NCBI GenBank assembly: GCA_018665025.1
Contig: JABJED010000056.1
Coordinates: 1-33,814 of the forward strand
DNA: 33,814 nt
Direction of reading: 5' to 3'
Origin: Gammaproteobacteria bacterium
GTDB taxonomy: Bacteria; Pseudomonadota; Gammaproteobacteria; Pseudomonadales; Azotimanducaceae
Both the position numbers and the translations under genes were made by a program. A model generated the notes under the pieces. The model was not told the origin of the DNA. It did not search any database and saw nothing but the letters and a program-made list of their open reading frames with translations. Below, piece by piece: positions 32,510-33,814 of this stretch (its first letter is position 1; each line of letters starts with the position of its first letter).

Positions 32510-33325
32510 TTAAGAGCCCGAGAGACTCCCTCCTATTGTGGGTTCGCCCCTTGCCTGCCGTCCCTGGTAATCTTTATCAATTAGTCGTTTTGGGTGGACG
32601 CCGTCGACGTATCCCATGAACCCGGGAGACCGGACACTGTACCCTAAAAGTGCCTGTACCCGTGAGGAGAGTGATTGTGCTTTCTCAGGAGGTACACTTA
32701 ACACCATATTCTCTAACTGGCGGAGCCAGGGTTGGCAGTACTGCGGTGTTATCGCGAGTCGGGTTTTATCGGAACTGTTGGCACCGCCCCGGTGATACAG
32801 CGAGCCGGTGAATATTAGTACTGAGCCAGTGGGCATCAAAACCTTTACAACGTCTTCTTCTCTCGGCCGCCAATCCCGTTTCGTATGGCTGCGGGGAATG
32901 ATCTCTGTGGCGCCATTGTCATCGGTGAAATCATCGAAGTTCCAGATCGTACTGATTCCATGAATCCCGGCGATGTCGCTGTGCATGCCGCCGTCATTGT
33001 CCCGGTGAAAAGGTTGTGGGGTCTCGCCCGGGTGACAATTAATCGCAAGGTTTGCTGAAAGTAGGTAGTCGGGTTCAAGCAACTGGTCAAGAATTTTCAG
33101 GATGGTAGGGTGCTCGATGATGAGCGAAAATTTAGGGTGTTTGGCTAGCAGCGCATACACACGTTCTGAGCTTTCACCTTCAAAATTATTTCGGCCCATT
33201 AGGGCGCCCTGTAGGAATGGCGACAGGGCTTTTTTTATGTCCGCTATCTCATCGTCGGTTAAAACAGATTCGAGAATCAGATACCCCTCGTCTCTGATGA
33301 TGGATGCGTATTTTTCGGTGTCCAT
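32510..33325 (-). CDS. Phytanoyl-CoA dioxygenase (PhyH) family protein
   Basis: A 271-residue 2-oxoglutarate/Fe(II) dioxygenase. Iron ligands His107 and Asp109 are in PFHRDNDGG, with the distal His178 in GSLYHRGGANSS and 2-oxoglutarate Arg189 in TRLAI. FDDFTDDNGATEIIPRSH is the typical PhyH strand. It would hydroxylate a lipid- or phytanoyl-like substrate. A second PhyH-type gene starts 43 bp away on the opposite strand. Confidence 0.93.
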   Translation of the reverse strand: MDTEKYASIIRDEGYLILESVLTDDEIADIKKALSPFLQGALMGRNNFEGESSERVYALLAKHPKFSLIIEHPTILKILDQLLEPDYLLSANLAINCHPGETPQPFHRDNDGGMHSDIAGIHGISTIWNFDDFTDDNGATEIIPRSHTKRDWRPREEDVVKVLMPTGSVLIFTGSLYHRGGANSSDKTRLAITPQYCQPWLRQLENMVLSVPPEKAQSLSSRVQALLGYSVRSPGFMGYVDGVHPKRLIDKDYQGRQARGEPTIGGSLSGS

Positions 33326-33368
33326 AGAAATGGTGTCGAATAGCCGGGTCTTAAGGCTACAATAAAGT

Positions 33369-33814
33369 ATGAGCGAACAACATAACCTGACTCATTCCCT
33401 ATTGGAAGAAGAGCTATTCACCTATAGGGCGCATGGGTACCTGATTAGAGAAGGTGTCTTTAGTGCTCGAGAACTGGCGGACCTGACAGGGTCCGTAGAG
33501 CGCGCTGTAGCGTTGGCGCATGCCGAATCAGCGAGTGGAAACGCCTATCATCTGGATGGTAAGCGGTTCGTCGATATCGGCAATATGACCGTGCAGTTCG
33601 AGCATGGGGACAAAAGTGAAACTATCAGGGTTATTGAGCCGGCGCATCACCTTGATGCTGTTCTGGAGGCGCTTGTCGAAGATACCCGGATCGTAGATCC
33701 TGTGAAGAGCATTATTGGCGTCGATGCAGTTAGTATCTGGACGAACAAGCTGAACCTCAAAAGAGCAGGAGAGGGTTCAGGGTTTGGCTGGCATCAGGAT
33801 TCACCCTATTGGGC
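33369..33814 (+). CDS. PhyH-family dioxygenase, cut by the window end
   Basis: An open frame of 148 codons from the ATG at 33369 to the window edge has no stop. It begins MSEQHNLTHSLLEEELFTYR, contains HGYLIREGVFSARELADL (like the opening of PhyH proteins), and reaches FGWHQDSPYW, where His142 and Asp144 are the iron ligands. The C-terminal half is missing here. It differs clearly in sequence from the neighbouring PhyH gene, so the pair is not a recent duplication. AAGG lies about 11 bases upstream of the start. The two starts share a 43-bp gap. Confidence 0.85.
   Translation, partial: MSEQHNLTHSLLEEELFTYRAHGYLIREGVFSARELADLTGSVERAVALAHAESASGNAYHLDGKRFVDIGNMTVQFEHGDKSETIRVIEPAHHLDAVLEALVEDTRIVDPVKSIIGVDAVSIWTNKLNLKRAGEGSGFGWHQDSPYW

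Overview
The window looks like chromosomal DNA of a free-living or host-associated heterotrophic proteobacterium, most likely a marine-type gammaproteobacterium. This is inferred from moderate GC content, a lipobox lipoprotein, a SelO with a cysteine-type C-terminus, a SYLF-domain protein, a c-type multiheme cytochrome, and dense packing of catabolic oxidoreductases. No rRNA, tRNA, phage, integrase, insertion-sequence or CRISPR signal was seen, so placement is only approximate.

Layout: 1-2.5 kb, the 3' part of a multiheme cytochrome c and a cytochrome P450. 2.6-7.0 kb, an ACAD10-like phosphotransferase, a GST, an SDR and an overlapping pair of hotdog (MaoC-like) genes, with a 617-bp non-coding stretch at 3634-4250. 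7.1-14.0 kb, mostly minus strand: GST, MBL-fold hydrolase, a tandem DsbA/HCCA-isomerase-like protein, a class III CoA-transferase and a Pro/Glu-rich S41 protease lipoprotein; DUF1330 is on the plus strand. 14.1-18.5 kb: SDR, a zinc alcohol dehydrogenase broken by a stop, a SYLF protein, a sulfotransferase remnant, SDR and a SnoaL-like protein. 18.5-23.5 kb: NIPSNAP plus haloalkane-dehalogenase-like pair, SelO, acyl-CoA dehydrogenase, sterol-desaturase-type hydroxylase. 23.4-29.9 kb: a dimethylglycine/sarcosine-dehydrogenase-like flavoprotein, a decayed VOC gene, a small membrane ORF, an Ldh2 dehydrogenase and a Rieske oxygenase operon (VOC, ferredoxin, SDR scar, oxygenase alpha). 30-33.8 kb: SnoaL, an unknown exported protein, a YghU-like GST and two divergent PhyH-type dioxygenases.

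The theme is oxidation and CoA-dependent breakdown of diverse, probably lipid-, terpenoid- or aromatic-like molecules. P450, Rieske, sterol-desaturase and PhyH enzymes would introduce oxygen. SDRs, Ldh2 and ADH would oxidise alcohols. CoA-transferase, acyl-CoA dehydrogenase and hotdog hydratases would process acyl-CoAs. GSTs and the dehalogenase-like enzyme would handle electrophiles. No complete pathway can be assigned.

The most striking feature is what is broken. At least five genes are remnants: an ADH with one nonsense codon, a sulfotransferase and an SDR reduced to their two ends, a VOC gene with an internal deletion and two stops, and a DUF2238-like membrane protein cut to its N-terminus. 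Three of these are too short or too broken for ordinary gene calling. They suggest that this catabolic repertoire is being pruned by internal deletion.
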